Source: Acidobacteriota bacterium (GTDB lineage Bacteria; Acidobacteriota; Terriglobia; Bryobacterales; Bryobacteraceae). From it: a stretch of 13,886 bases of DNA. This document shows, piece after piece, positions 12,714-13,886 of the stretch (positions within the stretch are counted from its first letter, which is position 1; each line of letters begins with the position of its first letter). Where the stretch lies: assembly GCA_026394095.1 (NCBI GenBank), contig JAPKYY010000450.1, positions 1-13,886 of the forward strand, in the 5' to 3' direction. Both the position numbers and the translations under genes were made by a program. The notes under the pieces are model-generated. The model did no database searches and was not told where the DNA came from. It saw only the letters and a program-made list of their open reading frames with translations.

Positions 12714-13886
12714 CTACTGAATCGTAAGAGTCACCGTGTTGGCGACCTTGCCATCCACCGTCAGTATGACCGGTACCTCACCTCGCCCGCGAAGAGTTGC
12801 GGGCAATTCCACATTAACCTGATCGAGGCCTGGTGCGCCTTGGGGGCCGGCAAAGAGGACTGGTAAATCCACGCCGCCGACAGTACAACGCACGCCAGAG
12901 AGGATGGCTCTGCCTCGGATGCCCGTGCCGAATAGCGAGAGGAATACGGGGCCTGAAGCTACATCAACTGGAGTTGCGATACAGCCATTGGCGGTGCAGC
13001 GGAAGAGCTCGACCGGGGACTGCGTTTGATCGGCATTCACACGGATTGCTGTCACGGCAGCTATGCCTTTACCATCGCCGCTCATCGAGAAGAGGCCAGG
13101 CGCTACAGGGCCGACGGTGAGGTTGCCGGATGCCAGCTCGCCTGTTGCTGTGTAGACTGTCGCAGTGGCAGTACCGCTGGCCAAGCCGGCTGGGACCTCG
13201 AAGTTGATTTGGCCCGGGGATACGAAGTAGAGCCTTGCCAGTTTGAGGAGGCCGGCGGAATCGCGCAGAGTGACCGTCGAGCCATCCAGCGTTACCGGTA
13301 AAGCGGCAGAGGCGGCACCTACGACTTTGGAGGCGAGCTTTGCGCCAAAGGATGCGGCAGCGGCCAGGGGAGCTCCTTCGTTGCCGGTGTAGCTGGCCGA
13401 GTTGGTAATCCCTAATGGGGTGGCCGTGTCGGGATTGATCACTGGTGTGCTGGCATCGATGGAGAGGAGGAAACGGATGAGCTGACGGCGCTTGTTGGCA
13501 TCAGTAAGGGTGTCCACGCCAGCGGTGCCCGAGGCGCGGTGAGGGACCAGTGCCATAACGGCTTCAAGGCTATCGATGCTGCCGTTGTGCATGAAGGTTC
13601 TGGGGAAGGCGTGGAGGCCGAGGAGTGAGGGTGGGTTGAAACCAGCGGCACCGAGAGGCGCGGCAGCGTTCTGTCTGACTTCATTGGAGGCCGAGGCATC
13701 GAAGCTGCCGACGGCACGGAGCTCGTTGAGGATTTGCCCAGCGTTGATGAGCGAGGCATCGGGAGCTGGAGTGTAGCGAAGTTTGGAGACGCTCCACTGT
13801 GCGCCGCCGTGGCAATTCTGGCACTTGGCTTCGGTGAACCACTGGCGGCACGTCAGGCTCGGTGCGCGAGACTGGCGAGATGGGCG
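12714..13886 (-). CDS. c-type cytochrome fused to Solibacter-type C-terminal domain (3' part)
   Basis: Partial: the reading frame is open through the right edge, giving at least 390 residues; the ATG at 13592 is internal. Near the visible start is a haem c motif, CQNCH (22-26, encoded at 13823-13809). It is followed by a region resembling the C-terminal part of di-haem cytochrome c peroxidase/MauG-like proteins (RTFMHNGSIDSLEAVM at 96-111 and RRQLIRFLLSID near 133-144). From about 160 to the end is a TIGR03437-type domain, with NSASYTG (162-168), the hallmark VSPGQINFEVP (222-232), the GPVAPGLFSM block and a final beta-rich stretch. This domain is abundant in Candidatus Solibacter on secreted proteins; its function is unknown. 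The whole is presumably extracytoplasmic, where haem c is attached. A rho-independent terminator follows. Confidence 0.88.
   Translation of the reverse strand, partial: RPSRQSRAPSLTCRQWFTEAKCQNCHGGAQWSVSKLRYTPAPDASLINAGQILNELRAVGSFDASASNEVRQNAAAPLGAAGFNPPSLLGLHAFPRTFMHNGSIDSLEAVMALVPHRASGTAGVDTLTDANKRRQLIRFLLSIDASTPVINPDTATPLGITNSASYTGNEGAPLAAAASFGAKLASKVVGAASAALPVTLDGSTVTLRDSAGLLKLARLYFVSPGQINFEVPAGLASGTATATVYTATGELASGNLTVGPVAPGLFSMSGDGKGIAAVTAIRVNADQTQSPVELFRCTANGCIATPVDVASGPVFLSLFGTGIRGRAILSGVRCTVGGVDLPVLFAGPQGAPGLDQVNVELPATLRGRGEVPVILTVDGKVANTVTLTIQ

Noticed and set aside
12714..13592. Reading the right-edge gene as a complete 292-residue protein starting at ATG 13592
   Set aside because: The frame continues without a stop to 13886 and includes a CQNCH haem motif and MauG/CcP-like sequence, so the ATG is internal and the gene is cut by the window.

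Overview
The window looks like a chromosomal segment of an acidobacterium of the Solibacter/Bryobacter type (Acidobacteriota subdivision 3). The main evidence is a Solibacter-type C-terminal domain (TIGR03437 family) at the right edge. Supporting signs are a PEP-CTERM exported protein, an M48 protease with charged tails, a SASA-type esterase, a ceramidase-like protein and an exported M20 peptidase. This assignment is inferred from gene content, not from a marker gene. I see no rRNA, tRNA, CRISPR array, transposase or phage gene.

Left part (1-4375): a signalling group. It holds the 3' end of a membrane-anchored class III adenylyl cyclase (+), a metallo-beta-lactamase-fold hydrolase (-), a GAF-SpoIIE/PP2C phosphatase (+), and an MscS-type channel with a C-terminal cyclic-nucleotide-binding domain (+), i.e. 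a bacterial cyclic-nucleotide-gated (bCNG) channel. A cAMP source and a cAMP-gated channel within 4.4 kb suggest a local cAMP-to-membrane circuit. The MBL enzyme might degrade the messenger and the phosphatase might add a second output; both roles are inference.

Middle part (4353-8074): exported hydrolases on alternating strands. These are a neutral ceramidase-like protein (-), an M20 metallopeptidase (+), a shortened SASA/SGNH esterase that seems to have lost its catalytic Asp/His segment (-), and an unrecognised 90-residue secreted protein (+). The ceramidase and M20 genes are divergent, and their ATG codons overlap in one TCATGA palindrome.

Right part (8071-13886): a translationally coupled pair (-) of class V aminotransferase and TIM-barrel isomerase. 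Divergent from it is a same-strand run (+) of an M48 metalloprotease, an exported tandem RidA-like protein and a PEP-CTERM protein. The window ends with the 3' part of a c-type cytochrome fused to the Solibacter C-terminal domain (-), closed by a clear rho-independent terminator.

The layout is very compact. Nine of thirteen gene junctions change strand. Three of five convergent pairs overlap at their ends, two of them by sharing a CTAG that carries a TAG stop on each strand. Several genes lack a Shine-Dalgarno sequence but have a TANNNT box a few bases before the start codon, which hints at leaderless transcripts.
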